Below are positions 1 to 8,876 of a stretch of DNA of 64,000 nucleotides, one piece after another (the stretch's first letter is position 1; the number at the start of each line of letters is the position of its first letter). Position numbers and translations under genes: made by a program. Source of the stretch: Acidobacteriota bacterium (GTDB lineage: Bacteria; Acidobacteriota; Terriglobia; Acidiferrales; UBA7541); NCBI GenBank assembly GCA_003223215.1, contig QHYH01000099.1, positions 1 to 64,000 of the forward strand, read 5' to 3'. The notes beneath the pieces were generated by a model. The model saw nothing but the letters and a program-made list of their open reading frames with translations. It was not told the DNA's origin and searched no databases.

Positions 1-118
1 CTTCGCTGCGGACCAATCCATTCCCAAAGAAAAGATCACGGCTCTCGATCGTCGATATACTGCCGTGATTGAGGCGCTCGACGACCTCGTCGAGGCTGTC
101 GGTTTGAAAGCAGCCTAA
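1..118 (+). CDS. C-terminal end of an unknown protein, cut by the window edge
   Basis: An open frame enters from the left edge (codons from base 2) and stops at TAA 116-118. The 38 visible residues are charged and probably helical, ending in LVEAVGLKAA. No family is recognisable from so short a piece. A 7-bp hairpin follows 13 bases after the stop. Real coding is supported by the lack of stops and the ordinary amino-acid make-up, but the evidence is thin. Confidence 0.45.
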   Translation, partial: FAADQSIPKEKITALDRRYTAVIEALDDLVEAVGLKAA

Positions 119-131
119 GAAGGCAAGCATT

Positions 132-152
132 ACGAGAACGAAATTCTCGTTT
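132..152 (+). terminator. Hairpin after the left-edge gene, possible terminator
   Basis: ACGAGAA (132-138) pairs perfectly with TTCTCGT (144-150) around a 5-base loop, and TT follows. The position just after the stop at 118 suits a transcription terminator, but the T-run is very short, so it is weak. Confidence 0.35.
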
Positions 153-1032
153 GGGACCCTATAATGGGACTAATGTGGCTGATGCTGATGGGTCATCGAC
201 GAGCCTTCTTTAGTTAGCGGAGCCGCGACCTGGCAAAGACAAATTCCTGGGAAGCGAAGGGTTCGCCAGAGCTACACGAAACAGGAAGCGTAGTTAGTTA
301 ACTGAATGAAACGAGAGAAGAAATACGGCCGGAGAGGGTGGGATTCGGCTGCGTGGTCGTCCGACTAGCAGGGATGCAGACCAATCACGCGAGGCCGAAA
401 TTGCAAAACGAACTCCAGCAAGTCTTTTGAATCCAAGCATTTAGCCTTTCGCGGCTTGGACCGTTCCGCCAGTTCGAATGCCTGCAGCGGCGGTTGGGCC
501 AGCCGGTCCTGCCCAAACTCGCAGTGCACCATTCGTTGTCCTATAATAAGGGATAACCGGGAAGGGAGGAAGGGGGCGGGGGCCGCTCGGGTATCTCGCC
601 TTGGTAGGACTAGCCTCGCGGCTCCCTGCACAACACACAACATTTCCGTGTCATTCGCTAAAGCGAAGACGCATAATCTTTCCAAGTAAGATTGCTACCG
701 GGAACGATGCGGCAGTCCACAGGGTAAGAATTAACAGCTCAATTCTCATTGCTTGCCTCTCTACATTTTTGTCTCACAAGCGTTTGTCTTCTTTGTTAAT
801 TTTAGATGAGAACCTTGTTGCAGCCTTCGCAACATCAGCGAGCCACGCACGGTCCTTTGCCGTTTGCAAACTCCCGACCCGATCTGGTCTATAGTATCGC
901 AATGGGTCCCACAGGTTGCGACAGTTCTTGACGACTTTCCGCAGCCAGCTACGGAAGTATTTGTGCGTGCAAGCACCAGATCCCCTTGTTTCGACGAGGA
1001 TGATTCGCGACTCCGACCGACATAAGTCTTGG
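153..1032. other. Intergenic stretch with no supported gene
   Basis: About 880 bases. Open frames here are short, have no recognisable motif and overlap on opposite strands. A purine-rich GGGAGGAAGGGGGCGGGGG tract lies near 560-580. I see no RNA gene, repeat or mobile-element end. Confidence 0.5.
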
Positions 1033-3483
1033 TTAATTCACGGTCAGGGTTACCGTGATGGAGTGGGTCAGTGCGCTCGAGCCTGTTCCTGACGACCCCG
1101 TCAGTGTCAAAGTGTAAGTCCCTGCTGGCGTTCCAGAGACTGGAGTCGTACCTTGGACACCTCCGGTACACCCGGCACCCAGCACAACCATCAGCATCGC
1201 AAGTCCGAGCGGTAGGCGCATTTGCCGCCGTCGGCCTGCAATGAGTCCCGCCAGAAGGGTAATCATCACGGTCAGCCACAATATCTTTGTGAGTTCCAGC
1301 TGATCGCCCAGGAGAGGGAAGATCCGCCGCGGCCTCAGCCCGGGCCCAACCGTTCCGCGGGCGGTCGTACTCAGTGTTATGGTAGCCGTCGAAGCACTGG
1401 ATCCATTCGGCGTCACCGCAGCTGGCGAGATCGTGCATGTCGCTGCTTGCGGAGCCCCTCCACAAGTCAGGTTCACTGCCTGATTGAATCCGCCAGACGG
1501 GGTTACATTCAACGTAAACGTTGCCGACTGGCCCGCAGTAATGGTTCCTGAAGTTGGGGCGACGGAGAGGGAGAAATCCGCCGCGATGCTTGAGCCAGCA
1601 CCGGTGAGGCTCACGGTCTGTGGACTCCCCGAGGTGTTGTCGGTTGCACGCAGGCTTCCCGTCCGTGTGCCCGACGCCGTGGGAGAGAACGTCACATTGA
1701 TGGCGCAATTTCCCCCGACGGCTACCGAACTTCCGCAATTGTCCGTTTCGGCAAAGTCCCCGCTTGTAGAAATCGTCGTGATCGCCAAGGCGGCGGAACC
1801 CGTATTCGTCAGCGTGACCGTCTGCGCCGCGCTGGTGGTCCCCACGGTTTGGCTGGCAAAGGTCAGTGAGGCGGGGGAAAGGCTAGCCGTAGTCGTGGAC
1901 GCCGTCCCGGTGCCCGTTAGACCTGCAGTTTGTGGGCTGCCAGAAGCGTTGTCGGTGACTCTCAAACTTCCCGTCCGTGTGCCCGACGCCGTGGGAGAGA
2001 ACGTCACATTGATGGCGCAATTTCCCCCCACGGCCAAGGAGCCGCCGCAGTTGTTGGTCTGAGCAAAGTCCCCGCTGGCCACGATGCTGCTGATGGCCAG
2101 GGTCGCGGTGCCCGTGTTCGACAGTGTCACCGTTTGCGCCGCGCTGGTGGTCCCCACGGTTTGGCTGGCAAAGGTCAGTGAGGTAGGGGAAAGGCTAGCC
2201 GTAGTCGTAGGCGCCGCCCCGGTGCCCGTTAGACCTACAGTTTGTGGGCTGCCAGAAGCGTTGTCCGTGACACTCGAGCTCCCGGTCCGCGTCCCCGATG
2301 CCGTCGGCGTAAACGTTACGCTGATGCTGCAATTCCCCCCGGACGCCAGCGAGCCGCCGCAGTTGTCGGTCTCAGCAAAGTCCCCGCTGGCCACGATGCT
2401 GCTGATGGTCAGGGTCGCGGTCCCCGTGTTCGACAGTGTCACTGTTTGCGCCGCGCTGGTGGTCCCCACGCTTTGGCTGGCAAAGGTCAGTGAGGTGGGG
2501 GAAAGGCTCGCTACCGGCGCTGGGCCCGAGGGCCCAAAGAACTCGGTCATATCAGGAGCGCTCGCCGCACCGCCCAATCCACTGAAACTAACCCCCAACA
2601 GCTCCGCTATGACTCTCAAAGTGCTTTCATGAGAGTAAAATCCGGGAGATGCGCTGGGTCCGGTGGACTGATAGTTCTGCTTGACTCCCTTGCCCATCAT
2701 AAACCAGTAGACCAAGCCGCCTCCGTTGGTGTTGTCGGCATTGGACTCATCAAAGGTGACGATGAGGACGGTGTCGCCGGTCGTTGGGTCTAGGTGTCCG
2801 CCGTTAAGCAGGGGCTGAATCACATTATTCTGGAGCCATTGATCCGGGATGGGACTTCCAGGAAGGGTGCAGTCGTGCCCGTCATCGCAAAGGTTGGGGG
2901 CGATGAACGCATAATTTGGCAGCATGTTTGCTGCAAGATCGTGAGCGAACCCCAAGTTAGGATCCTCAAAAGCAACATAGCGGTTCAGACAGTTGCTCTG
3001 CACATCAGAAATGTAGGGAATCGGGCTGTGCCTGACGGCGTATTGGCCGCTGTCTCCCCCAAAATAGCAGGTGCTCGGCAGACTTTCCGAATAACCCTTC
3101 CACGTCTTGCTAACTGCCTGCACCTCCCGAACAATGTTATCGCCGGTATATGGGAATCCGCAGGAACTAGGATTGCAGCCGTCGTTGTTGGTCGTGACCA
3201 CGCCCCAGCCCAAGTCGTTGTAGTTGCCGATGGACGGGTGCGTGGGCGCGTAATAGTTAGCCGAAAAGCTGCCCTGGATCTGGAGGCCGCACAAAAGCGG
3301 CATGCTACTAGTGTTGTTCGGGCCGCATACATCAGCGTAGTCGGTGTTCTCTTCCACCACGATAATCACATGCTGAACCTGGGGAACCTGAGCGAAGGAA
3401 GCTTTCGCCCCGATGAGGAGTAGCGAAGCGAGCCCGAAGACGAGTCCCAAGATAATTTTGGACGTCCTGCTTCGCCTGTGCAT
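1033..3483 (-). CDS. Secreted phosphoesterase with three choice-of-anchor-D repeats
   Basis: About 816 residues. The ATG at 3483 is preferred to one 13 codons upstream because GGGGGAGG precedes it at proper spacing and a signal peptide (IILGLVFGLASLLLIGA) follows directly. Residues ~33-315 resemble the phosphoesterase/acid phosphatase family (PF04185 type: VQHVIIVVEEN near the N-terminus, then VTFDESN). Residues ~323-631 are three near-identical Ig-like choice-of-anchor-D modules (SLSPTSLTFASQ...VGTTSAAQTVTLSNTG). Another Ig-like stretch follows, then two hydrophobic segments and a final beta-strand piece, a tail familiar from acidobacterial secreted proteins. It probably hydrolyses phosphate esters outside the cytoplasmic membrane; the substrate is unknown. 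The gene is monocistronic as far as can be seen. Confidence 0.8.
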   Translation of the reverse strand: MHRRSRTSKIILGLVFGLASLLLIGAKASFAQVPQVQHVIIVVEENTDYADVCGPNNTSSMPLLCGLQIQGSFSANYYAPTHPSIGNYNDLGWGVVTTNNDGCNPSSCGFPYTGDNIVREVQAVSKTWKGYSESLPSTCYFGGDSGQYAVRHSPIPYISDVQSNCLNRYVAFEDPNLGFAHDLAANMLPNYAFIAPNLCDDGHDCTLPGSPIPDQWLQNNVIQPLLNGGHLDPTTGDTVLIVTFDESNADNTNGGGLVYWFMMGKGVKQNYQSTGPSASPGFYSHESTLRVIAELLGVSFSGLGGAASAPDMTEFFGPSGPAPVASLSPTSLTFASQSVGTTSAAQTVTLSNTGTATLTISSIVASGDFAETDNCGGSLASGGNCSISVTFTPTASGTRTGSSSVTDNASGSPQTVGLTGTGAAPTTTASLSPTSLTFASQTVGTTSAAQTVTLSNTGTATLAISSIVASGDFAQTNNCGGSLAVGGNCAINVTFSPTASGTRTGSLRVTDNASGSPQTAGLTGTGTASTTTASLSPASLTFASQTVGTTSAAQTVTLTNTGSAALAITTISTSGDFAETDNCGSSVAVGGNCAINVTFSPTASGTRTGSLRATDNTSGSPQTVSLTGAGSSIAADFSLSVAPTSGTITAGQSATFTLNVTPSGGFNQAVNLTCGGAPQAATCTISPAAVTPNGSSASTATITLSTTARGTVGPGLRPRRIFPLLGDQLELTKILWLTVMITLLAGLIAGRRRQMRLPLGLAMLMVVLGAGCTGGVQGTTPVSGTPAGTYTLTLTGSSGTGSSALTHSITVTLTVN
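1590..2515 (-). repeat. Three 312-bp tandem repeats inside the phosphoesterase gene
   Basis: The phrase GCTGGTGGTCCCCAC recurs near 1831, 2143 and 2455, a period of 312 bases (104 codons). The first two copies share almost the whole unit, including the flanking linker, while the third differs more. Such identity suggests recent duplication or gene conversion of the Ig-like module. Confidence 0.85.
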
Positions 3484-3914
3484 GCCTGCCTCCCCCGATG
3501 CGCCGCTAGTAAACTTGAACAAAGGTGATATTTAGGACCAACGAAGGGGAGTGAAACCACTGATCACTAGGTCCTAAATGAGCCAGGATGCAAGGCTTGT
3601 ACCCAAGGACAGTTACCTCGATCGATAGATATAAAGTTGGTATATGGCTTGTGGAGCGGCTTGGCAGAGCCGGGGTCGGGATAGTTCGTAACTCAGTGAG
3701 CAGAGCCGCAGAGCAAATTCCAAAGCCCACTTTTCTTCCCCCATCGAACGTCGTTTGCGTCCTTGCGTCATGATGTGAGAACTGTTTTCAGACCGGATAA
3801 GGAGGCTTCGAGTAGACGGACCCAGTCAGTTCTCGCTCTGACCTCCGACCGAATACACGCGAGCTGCCTTGCGCTGATCGCTTAACCCGGCCTTCCTTTT
3901 TTGAGTTTCTCCGC
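3484..3914. other. Intergenic stretch, nothing recognised
   Basis: About 430 bases between two minus-strand genes. It contains the ribosome-binding site of the phosphoesterase gene (3488-3496) and presumably its promoter. No gene, repeat or structured RNA was recognised. Confidence 0.5.
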
Positions 3915-5216
3915 TCAATGCACTGTTGCCGTTAGCAGAGTTGGCGGCGATGGCGGGCCGCTCGACGATCCGCCACAAGAAGGCAGGCTCGTGTTATTCG
4001 TATAGGGCGAAACAACGGCACAGGCAAATGGCTGCGGTGGAATCGGAGGCGGCGGCAAATTCGTGGAGACTGGCTGGAGCAGGGCCGCCGCAGCCGCATC
4101 AAAGACGTTGTTTGTAAGCGTCACGGGAGCACAACCGCCACCGTCCCAGTAACTATTCGGATTGCCACTGGTGTCCAGAGTACTAGCGATGTTATTCGAT
4201 ACCTGCACCGGTCCACACGCTGAGCTGTACTGCTTCCATACGCTTATTGCGGTGTTGCCTCCGCCAGCTACAGGCGTGGTATTGAGAATCTTGTTGCCGT
4301 CGATGACCTGATTTGTGCCGTCCGCGATACTGATGCCGCACTGCCCAGTATCCACAAGGACGTTTGACCTAAACTGGGCACTATTCGCTGAATCGTCAGC
4401 AATGATCCCGCATCCGGAGTTGCTATGTCCACCCGTGACGTAGTTTCCTCTAGCGACGATGCCGGTAGTGACGCCGAAGTTTATCGAGTCTTCTTGGTTC
4501 TCTGGGAAGAGATACTTCGTCGTGTCCAGGCTGGACAAAGCGTAGTTGTTCTGTACCGTTACATTCGAACTGCCGTAATAGACTTGAAAATTCTGACCGC
4601 GGCTCTGGTTAGGGGCAGGCTGTGAGGGATCGGAGTTGATCGGGTTCAGCAGAAGGTTCCCGATTACACTGACGTTGCTCACGTTGTTTGCTTCTATGTT
4701 GGATTCGCCATAGGCGATCACGTTGCCCTGGATCGAAACGCCAGATGTTCCCACGACCAGAATTCCATCGTGCGTGTCGCAGCAGCTCGTTGAGAGCGGC
4801 TTTTCCGGATGGATATAACTATCATAGATGTTGATCGTGCCGCCGCCCGAAATGTTGATCCCGTGTCCTCCGCAAGGCCCTATCTCCGAACGGCGCACCG
4901 TGATGTTCGTCGAGTTCGTGATTGTCAGGCAGTCGCCATTTGGATTGGTGATGTGGACACCATCTATGACCGTGCCGTTCTGTCCGCTGATATTCACTGG
5001 CCCTGACGGCGTTTGTGCCACAGACTCTATTGCCAGAGAAAACAGCACGAATACGAGACTGAGTACTATCTTGAACGCGAATTTATGGCTACAAGCAGCA
5101 GCACGCGTCCCCGTCGGACGGTCGAAAGGTATTCCAGCATGGGGCGTACCGCTGTAATCTTTCGCCGTCGCCAGCAATGCGCCAAGTTTGTCGAACCACG
5201 GCCCGCAAACGCTCAC
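3915..5216 (-). CDS. Secreted right-handed beta-helix repeat protein
   Basis: The body is a ladder of short Asn/Gly/Ser-rich rungs (ITNSTNITVRRSEI, GVSIQGNVIAYGESNIEANN, VSVIGNLLLNP), typical of the pectate-lyase-like parallel beta-helix fold. These proteins usually bind or cleave polysaccharide outside the cell; no catalytic set can be assigned here. A hydrophobic export segment (FKIVLSLVFVLFSLAIESVAQ) precedes it. No in-frame ATG lies near that segment: GTG 5216 (after GGGGGGA) and TTG 5177 are possible starts, and the frame stays open to 5330, overlapping the upstream gene. The C-terminus is a Pro/Ser-rich linker ending PPTLLTATVH, which looks like the first strand of an Fn3 domain that then stops. 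No Fn3 continuation was found in the other frames. Confidence 0.7.
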   Translation of the reverse strand: MSVCGPWFDKLGALLATAKDYSGTPHAGIPFDRPTGTRAAACSHKFAFKIVLSLVFVLFSLAIESVAQTPSGPVNISGQNGTVIDGVHITNPNGDCLTITNSTNITVRRSEIGPCGGHGINISGGGTINIYDSYIHPEKPLSTSCCDTHDGILVVGTSGVSIQGNVIAYGESNIEANNVSNVSVIGNLLLNPINSDPSQPAPNQSRGQNFQVYYGSSNVTVQNNYALSSLDTTKYLFPENQEDSINFGVTTGIVARGNYVTGGHSNSGCGIIADDSANSAQFRSNVLVDTGQCGISIADGTNQVIDGNKILNTTPVAGGGNTAISVWKQYSSACGPVQVSNNIASTLDTSGNPNSYWDGGGCAPVTLTNNVFDAAAAALLQPVSTNLPPPPIPPQPFACAVVSPYTNNTSLPSCGGSSSGPPSPPTLLTATVH

Positions 5217-5298
5217 GGATCCCCCCAAGGGTTTCCCACACGAATCCGGTCCCAACCTCGCCGCGTGATCCTGCCGTGGGAGGCCCTCCTTCAGCACT

Positions 5299-5967
5299 CT
5301 AGGGTGTCGGAATCGTCGCCGAAAGCTCATTCGAGTAGCTACTCTCCACGTTATTAGAGTTCATAGACGTAACGACATAGTAATAAACTTGCCCCGCTTG
5401 CACGGTCGTGTCCGTGTAAGTGAGCAGGGTTATAACACTGGAATTCATCTTCGTATAAGGCCCACCTGACACCGGACTCCTATAGATGTTATAGCCGACA
5501 ACGCTCGATGAACTGCCCGACCAATTCAGCGTCACAGAATGGGCGACCGGCGCCGTCGCCGTAAAGTTCAAGCCGATGACGTTGCTCCCGCTGATCGTGA
5601 CGCTCTGACTGCCCGGGCTGAATGTGTATCCGGTGTTGCTTGGGGTGACCGCGTAAGTTCCATTCACCAAGCCCGTGAAGGTGTAACTACCGCTGGTGTT
5701 CGTAGTGGTCGTCGCGCTGGCCGCTCCGCTGAGCGTCACCGTCGCGCCACTGCCGCCCGCATTCGGGCTGATCGTCCCGGAAATGCTGTAGGTGGTGCTC
5801 GGAGGCGGTACAGATTGGCCTGGTCCGCTAACTGAGCCCGTGCATCCCCAGATTCCAATCAACGGTACAATCGTAACTACCCATAAGCAAAGTTGGCCCA
5901 GACACGAAGTAACTCTCCCTGTCTGCAATCGGGCGCGCCTTAGCGAAGCCATTGTTTGAACAAACAT
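5299..5967 (-). CDS. Lipoprotein-like protein with carboxypeptidase-regulatory and Fn3 domains
   Basis: About 222 residues from ATG 5967 (ATG 5952 is the alternative; neither has a strong ribosome-binding site). An N-terminal hydrophobic stretch ends in IGIWGCTGS, resembling a lipobox. Next comes a CarboxypepD_reg/SdrD-like module (YSISGTISPNAGGSGATVTL ... GSYTFTGLVNGTYAVTPS), then an Fn3 domain (VTLNWSGSSSSVVGYNIYR ... YYYVVTSMNS). Both are binding or scaffold modules found on exported proteins. It lies just upstream of the beta-helix gene on the same strand, so the two may be co-transcribed and act together at the cell surface. The frame is open upstream to 6414, but that part has no protein-like features. 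Confidence 0.6.
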   Translation of the reverse strand: MFVQTMASLRRARLQTGRVTSCLGQLCLWVVTIVPLIGIWGCTGSVSGPGQSVPPPSTTYSISGTISPNAGGSGATVTLSGAASATTTTNTSGSYTFTGLVNGTYAVTPSNTGYTFSPGSQSVTISGSNVIGLNFTATAPVAHSVTLNWSGSSSSVVGYNIYRSPVSGGPYTKMNSSVITLLTYTDTTVQAGQVYYYVVTSMNSNNVESSYSNELSATIPTP

Positions 5968-6352
5968 TCTGGGATGCGCATAGCCCCCTAGGCCAGCGTA
6001 CGGATCGACGTGTGGCTGCGGTACTGGTGAGAGGTCCAGATTTCGTACAGGTGCAGAGTCCAAGTTGAACGGCTCGCGACCCTTACATACAGCGTCGCTT
6101 CCAAATTCGAGTGACCCAGAATCGAATCTCTCCGACTCGAGCGTCTCGACCAGGCCCCCGATCGAAATCGATCTCCAGAAAACGCACGTTTGCCGACAAT
6201 TTCGCACCAAGGCCGCGAGCTTGCCGGCAACAGTCGCGGGATGGTCGACCTCAAAAGCGGCAACGGAACTGATGTCAGAGAGTCGATGAATTCGACGGTC
6301 AAAGCGCCCAGAGATGAGCGAGGAGGAGTTGAGAAGCATGGAAGTGCTGGCG
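5968..6352. other. Intergenic stretch, nothing recognised
   Basis: About 385 bases. The minus-strand frame of the lipoprotein gene remains open through most of it, but the translation lacks a signal peptide or motif before residue 150, so I treat it as upstream non-coding DNA. Confidence 0.45.
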
Positions 6353-7201
6353 CTATTTACCCAGGCCATCTGGCAGTCCACGGTAGTAGCGAAAGCCCTC
6401 GAAAGCCTTTCCATCTTTCATTCGAACGTGCTTGCGCGTCATCTCTTTCATTTCTTTCAGCTCGGTCTCGGAGAGGTCTGGCTTGTAGTTCTTCCAGCCG
6501 GGCCCAAATTGGCTGATGTACTTGGCTCCGGCGCTCACCTTTTTCTCAACAAAGTCGCTGATATCCACGGTGATGTTTTCGTCCCCATAGTCATAGTCAT
6601 TGAAGAAAAGATATTCGGGAATCATGTACTCCTTAAGGCCTTCCTGGGTGATCTGACCCTCGAATAGTAATCGCCACATGGCCGCCCGCGCTGCGTCCGC
6701 TGCCAAATAGGCGGCGGCGCGATGGTCCGACTTGTGCCAGCGCTGGTAATTCTTGCCCGGGTCCCATGCGAAAAGGACATCAGGACGGAGCTTGCGAATC
6801 CATCGAACGAGGTTTTCCACAACCGCCTTGCGATCCTCAAACTCCAAGAGGCCGTCGTCATAGCCTAGGTTGATGTAATGGTCGCCAGGAATGCCCAACT
6901 CCGCCAGAGCCGCCAATTCTTCCTTCCTCCGAATTTGCGCCAGCTGCATCCTGGAGAGATTTGGATCTTGGGTACCCACGTTCCCGGTGGTGAGTGTGAC
7001 AACATAGACTTGATTCGAATGCGCCTGCAGCATCGCCAGAGTGCCGTGCGACAACTGATCATCATCAGCATGCGCGCCGATTAACATGACGGTCTTGCCG
7101 GTCCACTTCTCGACAGGAAGGTCCGGCTTCATTTCCCTCTGTTGCGCAACTGCTGGAAGCGTGAGTAGTATGAAAAGAAATGCACGCAATGCTTTTTTCA
7201 C
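6353..7201 (-). CDS. Exported PIG-L family deacetylase
   Basis: 282 residues from GTG 7201, chosen because GGAGGT lies four bases upstream. A signal peptide (FLFILLTLPAVAQQ) is followed by a PIG-L/LmbE domain: the metal-site motif reads AHADDDQ at ~43-49 instead of the usual AHPDDE, and HKSDHRAA near 160 supplies the second conserved His region. Family members remove N-acetyl groups from sugars such as GlcNAc conjugates with a zinc ion. The last family Glu is replaced by Asp; the HxDD core is intact, so activity is plausible. The substrate is unknown. Export puts it in the periplasm or outside the cell. Confidence 0.85.
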   Translation of the reverse strand: MKKALRAFLFILLTLPAVAQQREMKPDLPVEKWTGKTVMLIGAHADDDQLSHGTLAMLQAHSNQVYVVTLTTGNVGTQDPNLSRMQLAQIRRKEELAALAELGIPGDHYINLGYDDGLLEFEDRKAVVENLVRWIRKLRPDVLFAWDPGKNYQRWHKSDHRAAAYLAADAARAAMWRLLFEGQITQEGLKEYMIPEYLFFNDYDYGDENITVDISDFVEKKVSAGAKYISQFGPGWKNYKPDLSETELKEMKEMTRKHVRMKDGKAFEGFRYYRGLPDGLGK

Positions 7202-7994
7202 TGAACCTCCGGAACGCCGAAACAGTGCTTGGATGCCGCGGCATAAGTGGCGTGATTATAGACCTTGAATTGCTAATTGACACTTCTTCAGCGTGAATGG
7301 GCATCCGGTAAAAGCACTGACTGACGTCTGCCAGGCATCTGAGCGCAGGAAGTCTAATTGCTTGATATTTTGCGGGGGGGGGAACTACCAAGCCCTTGGA
7401 GATCTTCGTCGGATGCCTCGTTGTAGCGGCCCGCATTTTCTTTCTCTCGTCGGCATTCTTTTTTCTCAAGATTAAGTCCTGCCTGAGTGGAAGCGATTGC
7501 GAGAGATCCCCGGACACGACTGTGACGGTTCGGTGAATCGCCGCAGGGATAGAGATGTCTATCCCGCCGGTGCAACGGATGCGCTGTGTTGGTTGTAGGA
7601 TCTGCGGATTGGAGCCGGAGGGCCGTGAGGCCCTCCGGCAGAAACAATCTCGGGACATGCAGATCCTACGTCTTACGCATTCCATCGGACTGGAATAGCG
7701 GCGCGCACAATGCGTAGACGACGCCGCAGCAGGAAGAAGCGCGCTGGAAGCTGAACGAACTCGGCTCGAGCTGCAGAGAATCCGAAATTCTTGATTGGCG
7801 CACCTAGAGATGTTGCGTGGCTTAGAAAAATCGGAAAAAGCGAAGTACCTAAGCTACCCCACCTTTCTTGACCCTGTGAGCAAGGGTCGCATACACTAAG
7901 AAATTCGAAATCAGCCGCAAAAGTGGCTATGGGCTGTTCGCACCGCTGGTGAAATGGACCACCGCGCGGCTGCGTACTACAAAGGGGGATTGCT
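7202..7994. other. Long leader region upstream of rpmH
   Basis: About 790 bases between the divergently transcribed PIG-L gene and rpmH. It holds a run of ten G near 7373-7382, a nested palindrome (7595-7669) and the ribosome-binding site of rpmH (AAGGGGGAT, 7982-7990). No convincing gene and no cluster of DnaA boxes was seen, although in many bacteria the origin lies next to rpmH. Confidence 0.5.
7595..7669. repeat. Nested palindromic element, 75 bp
   Basis: Outer arms GTAGGATCTGC (7595-7605) and GCAGATCCTAC (7659-7669) are perfect 11-base inverted repeats. Inside them GCCGGAGGGCC (7614-7624) and GGCCCTCCGGC (7629-7639) form a second perfect 11-bp stem around GTGA. The symmetry suggests a REP/MITE-like element or a structured RNA. 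No second copy was seen in the window. Confidence 0.6.
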
Positions 7995-8135
7995 TTGCCA
8001 AAGCGCACCTATCAACCGCGACGCCGCCGTCGCGCGAAGACGCACGGTTTCCGCGCACGCATGAAGTCGAAAGGCGGCCGCAGAGTGCTCGCGGCGCGGC
8101 GCAAGAAGGGGCGCCATCGGCTCACCCCTGAGTAG
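7995..8135 (+). CDS. rpmH: 50S ribosomal protein L34
   Basis: 46 residues, starting [20 protein letters not shown] and ending [10 protein letters not shown], the classic L34 sequence. The start is TTG 7995, six bases after AAGGGGGAT; no ATG or GTG fits. L34 is a small basic protein of the large ribosomal subunit. It heads the operon rpmH-rnpA-yidD-yidC-khpB, a widely conserved order. Its short length and TTG start make it easy to miss in automated calls. Confidence 0.95.
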   Translation: MPKRTYQPRRRRRAKTHGFRARMKSKGGRRVLAARRKKGRHRLTPE

Positions 8136-8151
8136 CGCCGGAAGCCCGCCG

Positions 8152-8523
8152 ATGTCCGGCCCTGCGGGCAAAGAGGCGATGACGTTTCCGCGCGAGGCGC
8201 GGCTTGTGAGGCGCGGCGAATTTGACGCTGTCTACCGCGCCGGAAGGCGCCGCTCGAGCTCCCACTTCACAGTTTTCTTTCGCGCCAACGAATTGCCGCA
8301 GAGCCGCTTTGGCGTCAGCATTAAGAAAGCGCTCGGCGGCGCGGTGGTGCGCAACCGCATCCGGCGGCGCGTGCGCGAAATCGTGCGCTGCCACCGGAGG
8401 GAGATACCCGTGGGATGGGACATCGTAATTCACCCGAAGGGCGGGGTGGCCAAAGCGCGGTTTGCGGAGCTTACGGCGGATTTGCTGCGGCTGCTCGAAA
8501 GCGCCGGGCAGGCGAGGAAGTGA
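8152..8523 (+). CDS. rnpA: Ribonuclease P protein component
   Basis: 123 residues from ATG 8152; ATG 8179 is an alternative that would begin [18 protein letters not shown], closer to the family's usual start. The RnpA signature is clear: [38 protein letters not shown], and the basic RRRVREIVR helix. The protein binds the catalytic RNase P RNA in the cytoplasm and helps mature tRNA 5' ends. It starts 16 bases after rpmH stops and its own stop overlaps the start of yidD. Confidence 0.95.
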   Translation: MSGPAGKEAMTFPREARLVRRGEFDAVYRAGRRRSSSHFTVFFRANELPQSRFGVSIKKALGGAVVRNRIRRRVREIVRCHRREIPVGWDIVIHPKGGVAKARFAELTADLLRLLESAGQARK

Positions 8524-8876
8524 GCGAACAAAAGATGGCGAAGCTCCAAAGAGAAGAGGACGGACTGAACTCTGTCCCACTGTCGCTGCCGGTGCACATC
8601 TCCCTTTTGGCTCTTAGGTTCTACAAGACCTATCTGTCCATTCTGTTTGCGGGGAACTGCCGCTTTCATCCCACCTGCTCGCAGTATGCCTACGAAGCGA
8701 TCGAGCGCTTTGGCGTGGCGCGTGGGATTTGGCTGGGCTTGAAGCGACTGCTGCGGTGCCATCCTCTTTCGCGCAAGGTCGGCTACGACCCGGTCCCAGA
8801 GGCTTGGGACGAGACTCGGCACGCCGCAACCATCGCGACCCACTCTCGAGAGATTCCGCATGAGGTGCATTCTTGA
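8520..8876 (+). CDS. yidD: Membrane protein insertion efficiency factor YidD
   Basis: About 118 residues from GTG 8520, which overlaps the rnpA stop (GTGA); ATG 8535 is an alternative. The conserved core is present: [41 protein letters not shown] and GYDPVP. YidD is a small membrane-associated protein that assists YidC-dependent insertion. The frame is open much further upstream, inside rnpA, but that part is only a shadow of rnpA. The C-terminus has about 25 residues beyond the usual end at DPVP. Confidence 0.92.
   Translation: MSEQKMAKLQREEDGLNSVPLSLPVHISLLALRFYKTYLSILFAGNCRFHPTCSQYAYEAIERFGVARGIWLGLKRLLRCHPLSRKVGYDPVPEAWDETRHAATIATHSREIPHEVHS

Noticed and set aside
365-685. 106-codon minus-strand frame near the left edge
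   Set aside because: It has no ribosome-binding site, no motif and overlaps other frames of similar quality on the opposite strand.
761-1738. 325-codon minus-strand frame overlapping the phosphoesterase gene
   Set aside because: It overlaps the phosphoesterase gene in another frame, lacks a ribosome-binding site and has no recognisable domain.
3915-3960. Possible frameshift that truncated an Fn3 domain at the end of the beta-helix gene
   Set aside because: The two other minus-strand frames after the stop do not continue as Fn3, so a simple frameshift is not supported.
7202-7994. Second candidate oriC next to rpmH
   Set aside because: No perfect DnaA box or cluster was found there, only one near match (TTTTTCACT near 7192-7200) at the start of the PIG-L gene. 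GC-skew analysis is needed to be certain.
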